A DNA stretch of 64,000 nt from JBCDAP01 sp038747915 (GCA_038747915.1 JBCDJJ010000002.1:1-64000); one strand, 5' to 3'. Positions 45,057-54,122 are shown, numbered from the stretch's first letter. The notes: generated from the letters alone by a model not told the origin. Numbers and translations are program-made.

Positions 45057-45884
45057 ATGGCGTTCTATCTAACGGTCATCGGCGGCGTCGATGACGGCAA
45101 AGTGTTCGAGATCGACGGTCCCTCCGCCCTGGTGGGCCGGTCGGGGAGCGCCGATGTCAAGCTCAACGACGAGTCGGTCTCGTGGGAGCACGCCAAGCTC
45201 ACCGAGGAGGACGGGCGGTTCACCGTCGAGAACCTGTCGGCGCTCGGCACGAAGGTCAAGGGGCTCAAGATCCCCAAGCCGACCAAGATCGCGCCAGGCG
45301 ACGAGATCGAGCTCTCTCAGCGGTGCAAGGTGCGGCTCGACGTGCGCGCGGTGGCCGCCGCTGAATCGAGCAGCAACACCACGCTGCTCCTGGCGGGTCT
45401 GCTGATCGTGGTGCTGCTGGTGGCCGGCTTCGGCGTCTTGACCACGAGCGGGCCGGCGCAGGCCTACGAGGCGCCGATGACCTCCACTCATTGGCGGAAC
45501 GCCTACACCACACTCTCCGAGAACATCGACGAGTGGTCGGCGGGCGGGGTGCTTCCGCCCGACACACCGAGCTTCTTTCGCGATGCGTGGCTCGACGATC
45601 TCTCGGGCAACACCGAGGAGGCGGGGCGGAAGTGGGATCAGTTCGCGCACCTGCTCCGCACCACGCCGGCCCCGACGGGCGATGATCCACGACTCGAGAA
45701 CCAGACCTTCGCTTCGGTCGCCGGAAAAAACTGGTCCACGGACCAGAAACCGATCCTCAGACAGATCAGCGGCCGCGATCCGGGTGACCTCAGCACCAGT
45801 GGGCCGGTCGCGCGCATCAAGGCGCTCTGGGGCTTCGTGACCTACCGCCAGTGGCAGGCGAAACAGGGCCAGGGTGAGGAGTGA
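45057..45884 (+). CDS. FHA-domain membrane protein
   Basis: The 275-residue protein has an N-terminal FHA domain (about 3-95: FEIDGPSALVGRSGSADV with the FHA Arg, DESVSWEHAKLT with Ser/His, NLSALGTKVKG), then a single membrane helix (LLLAGLLIVVLLVAGFGVL, ~104-122) and an extracytoplasmic region of ~150 residues with no recognised fold. FHA domains read phosphothreonine. It lies between tadC and the Ser/Thr kinase gene on the same strand, so it is a likely reader of that kinase's activity (inference). GGGAGGA precedes the ATG chosen; an ATG 12 bp upstream is possible. Confidence 0.85.
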   Translation: MAFYLTVIGGVDDGKVFEIDGPSALVGRSGSADVKLNDESVSWEHAKLTEEDGRFTVENLSALGTKVKGLKIPKPTKIAPGDEIELSQRCKVRLDVRAVAAAESSSNTTLLLAGLLIVVLLVAGFGVLTTSGPAQAYEAPMTSTHWRNAYTTLSENIDEWSAGGVLPPDTPSFFRDAWLDDLSGNTEEAGRKWDQFAHLLRTTPAPTGDDPRLENQTFASVAGKNWSTDQKPILRQISGRDPGDLSTSGPVARIKALWGFVTYRQWQAKQGQGEE

Positions 45885-45957
45885 GCGTCATCCGGCGCAT
45901 GCGTCGATACACCGGACAGGAACCACCACGCGGACATCACCCGCAGGAGCACGTGCG

Positions 45958-48900
45958 ATGAAGACCGAACTCGGACGCTTCAAGCTGGTCGAACAGCTCC
46001 ACCCGGGCGGGTACACCGTCGTGTGGCGGGCGGAGGAAGACATGGGGCGTGGCATCACGCGCCCCGCTGCGGTCAAGATCCTGCAGGGATGGCGGCTCGA
46101 CGATGCCACGCAGGTCGAGCAGCTCAACCGAGAGATCGGCGTGCTGATCGAGCTGTCCAGCTCGGCGAACATCGTGACGATCCGCCACTTCGACATCGAC
46201 GAGGAGGTGGGGCCGTATATCGCGATGGAGATGCTCGGGCCCTCACTCTTCCGGACCATCAACGACACGCCGGCCGACCCCGCGATGATCCGCAACGTGC
46301 TGGCCGATGTGCTCAACGGCCTCAAGGCGATGCACGACCTCGACCCGCCGGTCGTCCACCGCGATATCAAGCCCAACAACCTGCTGCCCGACTCCACCGG
46401 GCTCTACAAGATCGCCGACTTCGGCCTTGCCACCCGCTTCGACGAGGGCGAGACGCTCACCCGCGTGAGCGTGAAGTACGCCTCGCCGGAACTGCTCGAT
46501 GAGTCGTTCGGCAAGGTGTGCCCGGCGTCCGACCTCTATGCGCTCGGCATGACGGCCTACGAGCTCGCGCTCGGGCACGACCTATTCCGCCGGCAGTTCC
46601 CGAGCATCTACGACCCGCAGGCCCCACCGGACGAGCAGCTCGCCGACGACCGCCCCAAGTGGATGTACTGGCACTGCTCGCTCAATCAGCACGCCGCGCC
46701 CATCAAAGAGGTCGTGGCGGACTTCCCCGAGCAGCTCTCCGACATCGTCGAGGGCATGATGCACAAGCCCCTCGAAGATCGCACCGCGACGGCCGACGAG
46801 GCGATCGAGGCGCTGAACAAGCTCACGACGGTGCGCAAGAGCTTTGCGCCCGGCGTGGCGCTCGCGGGAGCCGAGTCGGATGGTCCGGCGGTGTCGCCCA
46901 AGCTGATCGGCGCGGTGGCCGCGGCCTTGCTCGCGCTCGTCGTGCTCGTGGGCGGGTTTGCGTTCCTCAGCTCGCTCGGCCCGCAGCCGGCGCTCGCGTT
47001 GAACGCCGTCGCCCCCGCCGAGGGCGGGCTGCTCGTCGTCGAGGGCAACACCGAACGGATCATCGTGACGGGCACGACCGAGGCGCTACCCGAGGACGGG
47101 CAGGTGTGGATCGAGGTCGAGGGCCAGAGCGCACGCGCCGCATCGCTCGATGACTCGGGCGCGTTCTCGAGCGAGATCCGGATTCGTCGCGTCGATGAGC
47201 CCGTGCTCGGGGCCGTGTACGTGTGGGACAACATTGCTCAGGAATCGTTCGACCGAACGCAGTTCCAGATCATCCGCAGGCCTCCCGAGACCGTGACGGT
47301 GCAGATCAACACCGCGCCGGGGACGAGCGGCGCGCGGGTCGAGATCGTGAATCGAGATGCCGAGGGCGACCCGATCCGCGTGCGCACAGACCAGCGCGGT
47401 GTCGCGACCGCGGTCGTGCCGCACGGCCTCATGGACATCACGGTGCGGCACCCGCGGTACCAGGACGCCACGCAGAGCTCGCCGACGGGCGCCAACCCGA
47501 CGCGCCGCCTCCAGATCGCCCTGGAGGCGGCGCCGCCCTCCGTGATCGAGCGGCGTCGCGAGCAACTGCTCGCCGAGATCGACCGGGTCGCCGCAGCAGC
47601 GGCCGCGGGTGACCCCGAAGCGATCGCACGGCTCAAAGAGCTTCAGCAGGAGCTCGCCGATCTGGGCGATGAGTCGATCAACGCCGACACCCGCCAGGCC
47701 ATCCTCGCTGAGATGGCCGAACTCGCCGAGCGGGCCGCAGCGGGTGATCCCGAGGCGATCGCACGGATGGAACAGCTCCGCGGTGAGCTCGCAGCGCTCG
47801 ACGACGAGGGTGCCCTCGCGAGCCGCCGCGCCGAGATCCTCGAAGAGATGGACCGGCTGGCCGAGGCCGCTGCCAACGGCGACCCCGAGGCCGCGGATCG
47901 CCTCGCAGAGCTCCAGGGCGAGCTCGCCAGGCTCGACCGCGCCACGAAGGCGGGTGCGCAGGGTGAAGCGGCCGCTGCCATCGCCGACGAACGGGCCAAG
48001 ATCGTCGCGGAGATGGCCGCCCTCGCTGAGGCCGCGGCCAATGGCGACCCCGAGGCGATCGCGCGGATGAACGCGCTGCGCCAGCAGCTCGCCGCGATCG
48101 ATGCGGAAGAGAAAGCCCTCGCCGCGGGGGCCTCGCCCGAAGAGGCCAAGGCGGCTCGCCGACTGGCGCTCGCTGCGTCTCGCGAGCGGCTTGTCGCGGA
48201 GCTGCGCCAGCACGTCGACGCCGCCCGCAACGACAACCCCGCGGCCTACGACGCGGTCGAGGGCACGATCACCGAGCTCGAGGCGCTCGAGTCGGCCGAC
48301 GATGGAGCCACCGGGCTGCACGCGCAGCTCGTGCGGTACCGGCGTTCGCTGCTGACCGAGTTCCAGAACGCGGTCGATCGCGGCCGTCTCGGCGAGCCGT
48401 ACATCGCAGCGGTGATGCGCGGGCTCCGGATCCAGCTCTCGGACCTCATCCTCGATGAGCGGGCGCTCGCAAACGGTCGCGACCGCATCGGTCTCACGCT
48501 CATGGATGCCCGCCGCGCCGAGTTGATGGCTGAGATCCTGCAGCAGCTCACCTCGCTCGCTGGCGGAAGCGATGTGATCCGGGGGTACGTGGAGAACTCC
48601 CGCGAGTTCGATGCGCTCGGTGAGGACGCCTCACCCAACGCCACGCGGCGATCGCGGCTCATGCGCGAGGCCGAGCAGATCGCGCCGCAGGCGGTGGTCG
48701 GCGACACGATCGCGCAGACGCGGATCCGTCAGATCCGCGATGCACTGGGCGACATCGAGGCGCAGGAGGCGATCCGCCGAGCCGAGGTCGCCCGCGCCAA
48801 CGGGGGCACAAGCCGGTTTGCATCAGCGGCGGCGCGAGTCGCGGCAGGCGAGGCCTCGTCCACGCCAGGATTCGTCGGGGGTGGACCGGGCGGCTTTGGT

Positions 48901-49572
48901 CCGGGGGGCGCCGGGGGTGTCGCGGGGGCAGGAGGCACCGTCGGCGGTCGCGGTGGCGGTGGCGGTGGCGGCTTCGGCCCAGGCGGCGGCGTGGGGTCCG
49001 GCTTCGCGTCGGCCGGCGGTGCGGGCGTTGCCGGCTACGGCGATGGCACCGGCGTCGCGTTCAACGACGCGGGCTACTTCGACGGTTCCGCTGCCGAACT
49101 CGCCACGCTGCTGCCCAACATCGACATGATCGATCGCACTGTGCTCCTGCGGCTCCCGCAGTCGCAGTTCATCGAGTACCTCCAGCGGCAGCTCCCGATC
49201 GATTCACTCCGCGTCGAGCCGATCAACGAGCTCAAGAAGGCCCGCCTCACCGGCCGGGTGTTCAACCGCGAGGAGTTCAACCGCCTCGTTCAGCGGATCG
49301 ATGCGGCGCTCGTCCGCCTCGAGGTCGAGGTGGCGATCGATGCGGTCGGCATCGGCGATGACATCCGCGCCGCCCTCGAGGACGCGGGTGCGGCGCACGT
49401 CAACGTCGTTGCAGCGCCCGCGGGCGGCCGAGAACGGATCTATGTGCGGTTCGACCACACGGACGCCGTGCCCGATCGTGAGACGGCGTTGTCGGTCGCC
49501 GCTCGGTATCTGCTCGACCCCGGCCTGCTCGATGTGCAGGGACTTGTGGGCGAGACGGCGCGGGCTCGGTGA
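45958..49572 (+). CDS. Membrane Ser/Thr protein kinase with ~45-residue helical repeats
   Basis: The 1204-residue protein has an N-terminal Hanks-type kinase (about 6-300): Lys40 in AAVKILQ, catalytic HRDIKPNN at 134-141, DFG at 154-156, SPELL and the DLYALGMTAYELA helix. The glycine loop is reduced to HPGGYT at 15-20. A membrane helix (~316-341, LIGAVAAALLALVVLVGGFAFL) leads to beta-rich segments, then four similar ~45-residue helical repeats (about 520-725) containing (A/N)GDPEAIARxxxLxxxLAxLD. A Gly-rich stretch (~970-1035) and a conserved-looking C-terminal domain of ~170 residues follow. It probably senses something outside the cytoplasm. It is the last gene of the Tad plus-strand run, preceded by GCAGGAGC. 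Confidence 0.9.
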   Translation: MKTELGRFKLVEQLHPGGYTVVWRAEEDMGRGITRPAAVKILQGWRLDDATQVEQLNREIGVLIELSSSANIVTIRHFDIDEEVGPYIAMEMLGPSLFRTINDTPADPAMIRNVLADVLNGLKAMHDLDPPVVHRDIKPNNLLPDSTGLYKIADFGLATRFDEGETLTRVSVKYASPELLDESFGKVCPASDLYALGMTAYELALGHDLFRRQFPSIYDPQAPPDEQLADDRPKWMYWHCSLNQHAAPIKEVVADFPEQLSDIVEGMMHKPLEDRTATADEAIEALNKLTTVRKSFAPGVALAGAESDGPAVSPKLIGAVAAALLALVVLVGGFAFLSSLGPQPALALNAVAPAEGGLLVVEGNTERIIVTGTTEALPEDGQVWIEVEGQSARAASLDDSGAFSSEIRIRRVDEPVLGAVYVWDNIAQESFDRTQFQIIRRPPETVTVQINTAPGTSGARVEIVNRDAEGDPIRVRTDQRGVATAVVPHGLMDITVRHPRYQDATQSSPTGANPTRRLQIALEAAPPSVIERRREQLLAEIDRVAAAAAAGDPEAIARLKELQQELADLGDESINADTRQAILAEMAELAERAAAGDPEAIARMEQLRGELAALDDEGALASRRAEILEEMDRLAEAAANGDPEAADRLAELQGELARLDRATKAGAQGEAAAAIADERAKIVAEMAALAEAAANGDPEAIARMNALRQQLAAIDAEEKALAAGASPEEAKAARRLALAASRERLVAELRQHVDAARNDNPAAYDAVEGTITELEALESADDGATGLHAQLVRYRRSLLTEFQNAVDRGRLGEPYIAAVMRGLRIQLSDLILDERALANGRDRIGLTLMDARRAELMAEILQQLTSLAGGSDVIRGYVENSREFDALGEDASPNATRRSRLMREAEQIAPQAVVGDTIAQTRIRQIRDALGDIEAQEAIRRAEVARANGGTSRFASAAARVAAGEASSTPGFVGGGPGGFGPGGAGGVAGAGGTVGGRGGGGGGGFGPGGGVGSGFASAGGAGVAGYGDGTGVAFNDAGYFDGSAAELATLLPNIDMIDRTVLLRLPQSQFIEYLQRQLPIDSLRVEPINELKKARLTGRVFNREEFNRLVQRIDAALVRLEVEVAIDAVGIGDDIRAALEDAGAAHVNVVAAPAGGRERIYVRFDHTDAVPDRETALSVAARYLLDPGLLDVQGLVGETARAR

Positions 49573-49709
49573 TCGCGGCCACGCGATTCGTGATGTGCGA
49601 TACCGGTTCGTTGCCGGCCAGACTCTTCGCGTTGCTCAGAATCGGCGTTCGTCGGCGTGTTCGGCGAGCGGAGGTGTTGACTCCGTCATCACTTTGACTG
49701 ACCCGCGGG

Positions 49710-50387
49710 TTACCCGCCGTTGTCGGGGTCGTTGGTAAAGCCGCCACGGAGGTTCAGGCGGTCGACCCACCGCGTGTAATTGTCGTGGTCGCGGATGGTG
49801 GTGAACCAGTCGAACACCTCGGTGCGCTCGCGGTTGTCCTGCGTGAAGGTCGCGGGGTACTGCCCCCACGTGAGCGGCGGGCGGATGGCGTAGGCCTCGC
49901 GAGCGATCTCGTAGTTGATGAACCTGTTGAACTCGGGAGCGCTGGCGATGAAGTTGGGCGGGAAGTAGAGCTGGCTGAAGCCCTCGCCGACGCCGCGGGC
50001 GAGCCCGCGGTTGTTGCTCACCACACCGTTGTTGAGGCGATTGCCGCCGGGCAGGTTGCGGAGGTCGTTGTCGTTGATCCGCGGGGTATCGAGGGTGAGC
50101 GGCGGGGTGTCCGCGCGCGTGAAGAACGTGCCGGCGCCGAGCAGGTCGTTGGGTGCGGGCTGGAACGGGCCGAGGTTGAGCTGGATGTTGAGCGAGGTGT
50201 CGAAGAACGTGGTGGTCTGCGTGAACACGCGTCGGTGCGTCTCGGAGTACGCGGTGATGTCGGTGGCAACGGTGCGATAGACCGCCACGCCGAGCACCAT
50301 GAACCCGAAGATCACAAAGATATTGAGCAGGAACTCGAGCGAGAGCGGGGCCGACTCGTCGGTGTGCAGCGTGCGGATCGGTCGCAT
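49710..50387 (-). CDS. TadE-like minor pseudopilin
   Basis: The 225-residue protein begins HTDESAPLSLEFLLNIFVIF, which resembles the prepilin motif of its neighbours (acidic Ser, then xxxxE and a hydrophobic helix) but has Ala where Gly is usual before the cleavage point. The rest is a soluble domain with many Asn, Thr and Arg residues and no known fold. It is the last gene of the minus-strand Tad run; only 3 bp separate it from the TadG-like gene upstream. A minor pilin or pilus-tip role is inferred. Confidence 0.6.
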   Translation of the reverse strand: MRPIRTLHTDESAPLSLEFLLNIFVIFGFMVLGVAVYRTVATDITAYSETHRRVFTQTTTFFDTSLNIQLNLGPFQPAPNDLLGAGTFFTRADTPPLTLDTPRINDNDLRNLPGGNRLNNGVVSNNRGLARGVGEGFSQLYFPPNFIASAPEFNRFINYEIAREAYAIRPPLTWGQYPATFTQDNRERTEVFDWFTTIRDHDNYTRWVDRLNLRGGFTNDPDNGG

Positions 50388-50390
50388 GGA

Positions 50391-52037
50391 TTAGTGCCTC
50401 ATCACGCGGTCGGCGCGGGCGCGATCGCCGCCGCCGGTCTCGATGCCAGCGCGGGACCAGATGTTGCGGAGGTGGCTATCGCCATCGAGCGCGCGCCGGG
50501 TGGAGGTGAACTCGGTGAGCCGCGACTGCCAGTTCATGCCCATCGTCGACCACAGCTGCCAGGGCACGGAGTTCAGAATGCCGACACCCGCGGAGCGGAG
50601 CGACTCGGCGACGATGTTGTAGATCTCGGCCTCGGCCGTGGCCATCATGGTGTCGCCGCCGTTGACGCCCGAGAAGAACACGCCGGTGCCGAACGCCGGC
50701 TCTTCACGCGGCGGACCACCCATCATGAACTCACCGGATGATCCACCTTCACGGTACGCGGTCGCGACGAAGGTGCGGAACCGGTCCCGGTCCGCCTCGC
50801 TCAGCGAGGGCTCCTCGAGCACCGCCTGCTGAGTATGAAGGACATAGAAATCCTGCTCGATGAGGTTCACTGCGTAGGCCAGGCCGAAGCCGATCTCGGC
50901 CTCGGGTACGCCGCTGTTCTCTTCGGCCAGCGCGCTGTTGTAGACCTGCCGCTCGCGCCGCCCGCGGCTGACCCATCCGCGGCGGTTGACGGTGAGATCG
51001 AGATCGTCGTAGTCGTCGTTGCGGCCCTCCCAGTCGGCGTCCTTGATGTCGATCGGAAGGAACCCAAGGAACCGACCGTAGAACGATTGCGCCATCGGCG
51101 TGAGGATCTCGACACCGGTGCTGGTCTGACGCACGGGGTGGCGCACCTGGTTGGCCTGGATCCGGTTGTTCGCGCCCGCGATGTTGCGGCCGGGCTGAGT
51201 GATGCGGATGTTGCACCGGTAGAAGCTCTCCATCATCCGGCGCTGGTTCTCGATGGTGACAGGCGTGGCGTTCACAACCGCCCGCTGGAAGTTGTGCAGG
51301 TCACGGATCCGCCCGCCGAGGTTGCCCGTGTTCGGCCCGATCTCGATCCAACCCGAGCTCTGCGACTGCGTGGTCCCCAGGGTCAGGACGAAGTATCGCG
51401 CGGAATCGATGGCCGTTGCTGCGGCATAGATCGCAGCGAACGCGTAGACCGGCGCCGCCAGCGCCGGGCCGACGATCGGGATGGCCGCGAGCGCATTGGC
51501 GGCCTGGATCAGGTCGCGGATGTCGCGGACGTGCTCGCTCAGGTTGAGCCCGAAGTCGGCGAGCGAGGCCTGCTGCGACATGATCACCGCTCGGGCCGAC
51601 TTGAGCAGCGTGATGTTGATGTTCGCCGCGGTGATCAGGTTCACCTCGCGCGCCATGTGGAGCGACGAGGCATAGGCCGCGGTATCGGCCGCGGTCTGCA
51701 GCTGGATCTTCTCGCTCACGACCGTGCCGGTGTTGAAGACCGAGCTGAGCAGCCCGAGGAACATGATCACCAGCGCGAGCATGATCATTGTGACGTTGCC
51801 GCGCTCGTCGTCGTGGAAACGACGGGCCGGAGCCGTGGCCACGCGGACGCCGGCTCGGGAGATCCGGCGGGCGAATCGATCCGTGTCCGTGCGCTCGGGT
51901 GCCCGGCTACTCACGCAGCGAGAAGCCGGACGAACCACCAGATCACTCTCGCGTGGTTCTCGTCTGCGGCGAGTACCACGGCACCCGGCTGCGCGAGTAG
52001 CCGGGCACACGGGAACATCAGACATCGGCGCGCGCAT
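50391..52037 (-). CDS. TadG-like pilus-associated protein
   Basis: The 548-residue protein has the TadG-type start HDDERGNVTMIMLALVIMFLGLLSS (helix near 85-105, without Glu5) followed by a large extracytoplasmic domain. Before that helix are ~75 residues that are largely an inverted-repeat element in the DNA (51899-52008). The start at 52037 is supported by GGAGG and a TGATG overlap with the upstream gene's stop; a GTG at 51842 would remove the extension. The main domain contains EKIQLQTAADTAAYASSLHMARE, typical of TadE/G proteins, which span the periplasm in Tad pili. The protein may help anchor or shape the pilus. Confidence 0.78.
   Translation of the reverse strand: MRAPMSDVPVCPATRAAGCRGTRRRREPRESDLVVRPASRCVSSRAPERTDTDRFARRISRAGVRVATAPARRFHDDERGNVTMIMLALVIMFLGLLSSVFNTGTVVSEKIQLQTAADTAAYASSLHMAREVNLITAANINITLLKSARAVIMSQQASLADFGLNLSEHVRDIRDLIQAANALAAIPIVGPALAAPVYAFAAIYAAATAIDSARYFVLTLGTTQSQSSGWIEIGPNTGNLGGRIRDLHNFQRAVVNATPVTIENQRRMMESFYRCNIRITQPGRNIAGANNRIQANQVRHPVRQTSTGVEILTPMAQSFYGRFLGFLPIDIKDADWEGRNDDYDDLDLTVNRRGWVSRGRRERQVYNSALAEENSGVPEAEIGFGLAYAVNLIEQDFYVLHTQQAVLEEPSLSEADRDRFRTFVATAYREGGSSGEFMMGGPPREEPAFGTGVFFSGVNGGDTMMATAEAEIYNIVAESLRSAGVGILNSVPWQLWSTMGMNWQSRLTEFTSTRRALDGDSHLRNIWSRAGIETGGGDRARADRVMRH
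51899..52008. repeat. 110-bp inverted-repeat element inside the TadG-like gene
   Basis: The ends 51899-51919 and 51988-52008 are inverted repeats of 21 bp with one mismatch (GTGCCCGGCTACTC...). Each end also has a short internal hairpin and the middle has a GAACCAC/GTGGTTC pair. The structure is like a small BIME or MITE. It reads in frame through the N-terminal extension of the TadG-like protein. Confidence 0.55.
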
Positions 52038-53071
52038 CAGAAGGGCCTCCCGATGCCGCTGTCAGGACCGAAGAGCAGCGAGATCAGCAGCGGGATGGCG
52101 CCGAGATCGCGCGGACCGGACGACTGGAGCGAGAGGTCGGCGACAATGTCGAAGTAATGGCCCTGGTTGCCGCTGATCGTGGTCTGCGTGGGTGCGAGGA
52201 TCGATGCGATCCCTGGCGCCACGAGCCGGACCGGGAACACGACGCGGGCCCGCACCTGCCGCGGCCCAACGGGGTTAGGGATCGCCGGGAGCGGGATGAA
52301 GCTGTTGAAGGCCGTGAACTCGGGGTCGATTTCTTCGAGCTGAAAACGCGACCCCAGGCCGGACGCCGAGCCTTCGAGCGCGTCGAGCGCAAAGCGGACG
52401 CGGCGGTCGTAGACCGTGTCGGTCCACGGTGTGCCCTGATTGGAGCGCAGCTGCTCCATGTCCGCTGCCCAGCTCGGCCCGGTGTTCGACGAGCGGGCGG
52501 CGATGGGCGCGAGCACCATGGCGGCCGCCTCGCGTGCCTTGCGCTCGCCTGCGTTGGTGACCTCCTCGAGGCCAAGGCCCGCGAAACCGCGATCGGTATG
52601 CACCACTGCGACACGAGCAGCCTTGAACGCGGCGTACCGCACGATCAGGGCCGCGTGGGCCAGCAGCGCGGTCTGCACCACCGCGCCGCACATCAGGAGG
52701 AACGGCACGAACAGCAGCACAAACTCGACCGCGATCGACCCGCGCTCGTCGCGGCTCGGGCGGATGACCGCCAGACCGCGGCGGCCAGCGCGGAGGGCAA
52801 GTCGAGCCGCAGCGACAAGACCGATCGCGATCGCGGCAAGCGCACCGACGTCGAAAACAGTCATGCCCGACCAGTTCATTGCGCGCAGCGGGCCCGTTGC
52901 CCACCACTCGGAATGGGCGATGAGAGAAAACGTTAAGCCGAGTAATACCCAGACCGCGATGTCGGTAGACCAGTACATCGGCGCTCCGCCGTGGCGAGCA
53001 GCCGGAGAACGCGGGTCGACGAACTCAACCTGTGCTCGAATACGGTCAGCAGCGGTAAGGCGTGCCGTCAT
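52037..53071 (-). CDS. TadE-family pilus protein
   Basis: The 344-residue protein has two N-terminal membrane helices (VWVLLGLTFSLIAH; VFDVGALAAIAIGLVAA), then RDERGSIAVEFVLLFVPFLL, the TadE prepilin-like signature with Glu5, and TALLAHAALIVRYAAFKAARVAV. The remaining ~190 residues are extracytoplasmic. The extra helices before the TadE motif are unusual. It sits between the prepilin peptidase and the TadG-like gene, with ATGA and TGATG overlaps on either side, so it is translationally coupled to both. It is a candidate minor pilin. Confidence 0.78.
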   Translation of the reverse strand: MTARLTAADRIRAQVEFVDPRSPAARHGGAPMYWSTDIAVWVLLGLTFSLIAHSEWWATGPLRAMNWSGMTVFDVGALAAIAIGLVAAARLALRAGRRGLAVIRPSRDERGSIAVEFVLLFVPFLLMCGAVVQTALLAHAALIVRYAAFKAARVAVVHTDRGFAGLGLEEVTNAGERKAREAAAMVLAPIAARSSNTGPSWAADMEQLRSNQGTPWTDTVYDRRVRFALDALEGSASGLGSRFQLEEIDPEFTAFNSFIPLPAIPNPVGPRQVRARVVFPVRLVAPGIASILAPTQTTISGNQGHYFDIVADLSLQSSGPRDLGAIPLLISLLFGPDSGIGRPF

Positions 53072-53991
53072 GGCCCGGCTCCTGTAACAACCCCGCTCGC
53101 CGAAGACGCCGTTGTAAACAGTAACTGGTCGAGGCGAAAGAAGGGCGTAACGATCATCGCGAGCAGTAGCGAGACGCCAAACGGCATCTCATTCTTGTCG
53201 AATGGATAGATCTCGCGGAGCTTCGCATCCCTCGCGGTCATCACCAGCAGCGCATTGAGCGCCATCACTTGAGCGCGAGCCATCAATCCACCGGCAAACG
53301 CAAGGTTGAGAAGACCGAGCACCGCTGCGATTGGCAGATAGTTGATCAGAATGGGCCATGTTGCTGAATACCCAAGCAGGGCGCCAAGGCCGATGAGCAG
53401 CTTGGCATCACCACCACCAATACCGCGCGCGGCATGCGAGGTGATGGCGATGAATGCGCACAATCCGAGCCCGGAGAGCCCTTGCCCGATCGGACCGGGG
53501 AGCATTGCGCCGGGTACTCCGCCGATGGGAAACCCAAGCCAGACCGCGGCGGCGTCGAGCCCGGCCATCTGCAGCGGACCCGCCAAGAGATGCCCCCCAA
53601 GCCCGATCAGGATCGCTGGATAGGTCAGGCGGTTGGGGATCAGTCGAACGGCTGCGTCGAACCATGTTGCGCGGGCCACGATGATCAGCGCAAGCACATG
53701 AAGGAAGTACCCCCGCCCTGCGGGTAGCCCAAGCTGTTCGGCAACCGGCGGCGCGACCAAGAGTGTCGCAACCAAAGCACTGACGCTGAACGCAAGGATC
53801 CAGAACGCTGGACCGGGGCCCTGAAGCCCGGCACGCTCGGCTGATGTACCGCCCTCGAAATCAAGCGGGTCAGATTTCGACTCGGGGTGGTCGAGCATCA
53901 CCTCGTGCGCGGGTGATCTGGCCGGCTTGGCGTCGACCACCTCGCTCGTCGGCGAGTCAGCAGTGACGGGCTCGGTGTCACCGGCGGTCAT
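53068..53991 (-). CDS. Prepilin peptidase, CpaA/TadV type
   Basis: The 307-residue aspartic peptidase removes the leader from Flp pilins and TadE/F-like proteins. The two catalytic aspartates are at Asp112 (WFDAAVRLIPN) and Asp195 (GIGGGDAK), the GxGD-type pair of A24 peptidases, with about seven membrane helices and an extra acidic, disordered N-terminal ~55 residues. It lacks the large methylase domain of PilD, as is usual for TadV/CpaA. The ATG follows TAGACT by 7 nt with no SD, so transcription is probably leaderless and separate from the pilin genes upstream. Confidence 0.88.
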   Translation of the reverse strand: MTAGDTEPVTADSPTSEVVDAKPARSPAHEVMLDHPESKSDPLDFEGGTSAERAGLQGPGPAFWILAFSVSALVATLLVAPPVAEQLGLPAGRGYFLHVLALIIVARATWFDAAVRLIPNRLTYPAILIGLGGHLLAGPLQMAGLDAAAVWLGFPIGGVPGAMLPGPIGQGLSGLGLCAFIAITSHAARGIGGGDAKLLIGLGALLGYSATWPILINYLPIAAVLGLLNLAFAGGLMARAQVMALNALLVMTARDAKLREIYPFDKNEMPFGVSLLLAMIVTPFFRLDQLLFTTASSASGVVTGAGP

Positions 53992-53998
53992 CTCGGTG

Positions 53999-54004
53999 AG
54001 TCTA
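53999..54004 (-). promoter_or_regulatory. -10 box TAGACT, leaderless-type, for the prepilin peptidase
   Basis: On the minus strand TAGACT ends 7 nt before the ATG at 53991. No -35 match or SD is clear. Confidence 0.45.
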
Positions 54005-54079
54005 CCTTTCGATTCGCGGTTTCCCGAACGAACCGACACCATCACGCCAGAGATTGGCGGTGATCTGTCCAAAACGAAG

Positions 54080-54103
54080 CCGGGCCCCGATCACGGGGCC
54101 CGG
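54080..54103 (-). terminator. Rho-independent terminator of the Flp pilin transcript
   Basis: A 10-bp perfect GC stem (CCGGGCCCCG/CGGGGCCCGG, loop of 4) is followed on the minus strand by CTTCGTTTTGG. It is 41 nt past the pilin stop and the best terminator in the window. Confidence 0.65.
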
Positions 54104-54122
54104 AGTGCGATCGGTCATGGTC

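Noticed and set aside
44971..45072. A 33-codon frame starting in an ATGA overlap with the tadC stop
   Set aside because: No recognisable sequence, runs into the FHA gene's start, and the coupling can arise by chance in this GC-rich DNA.
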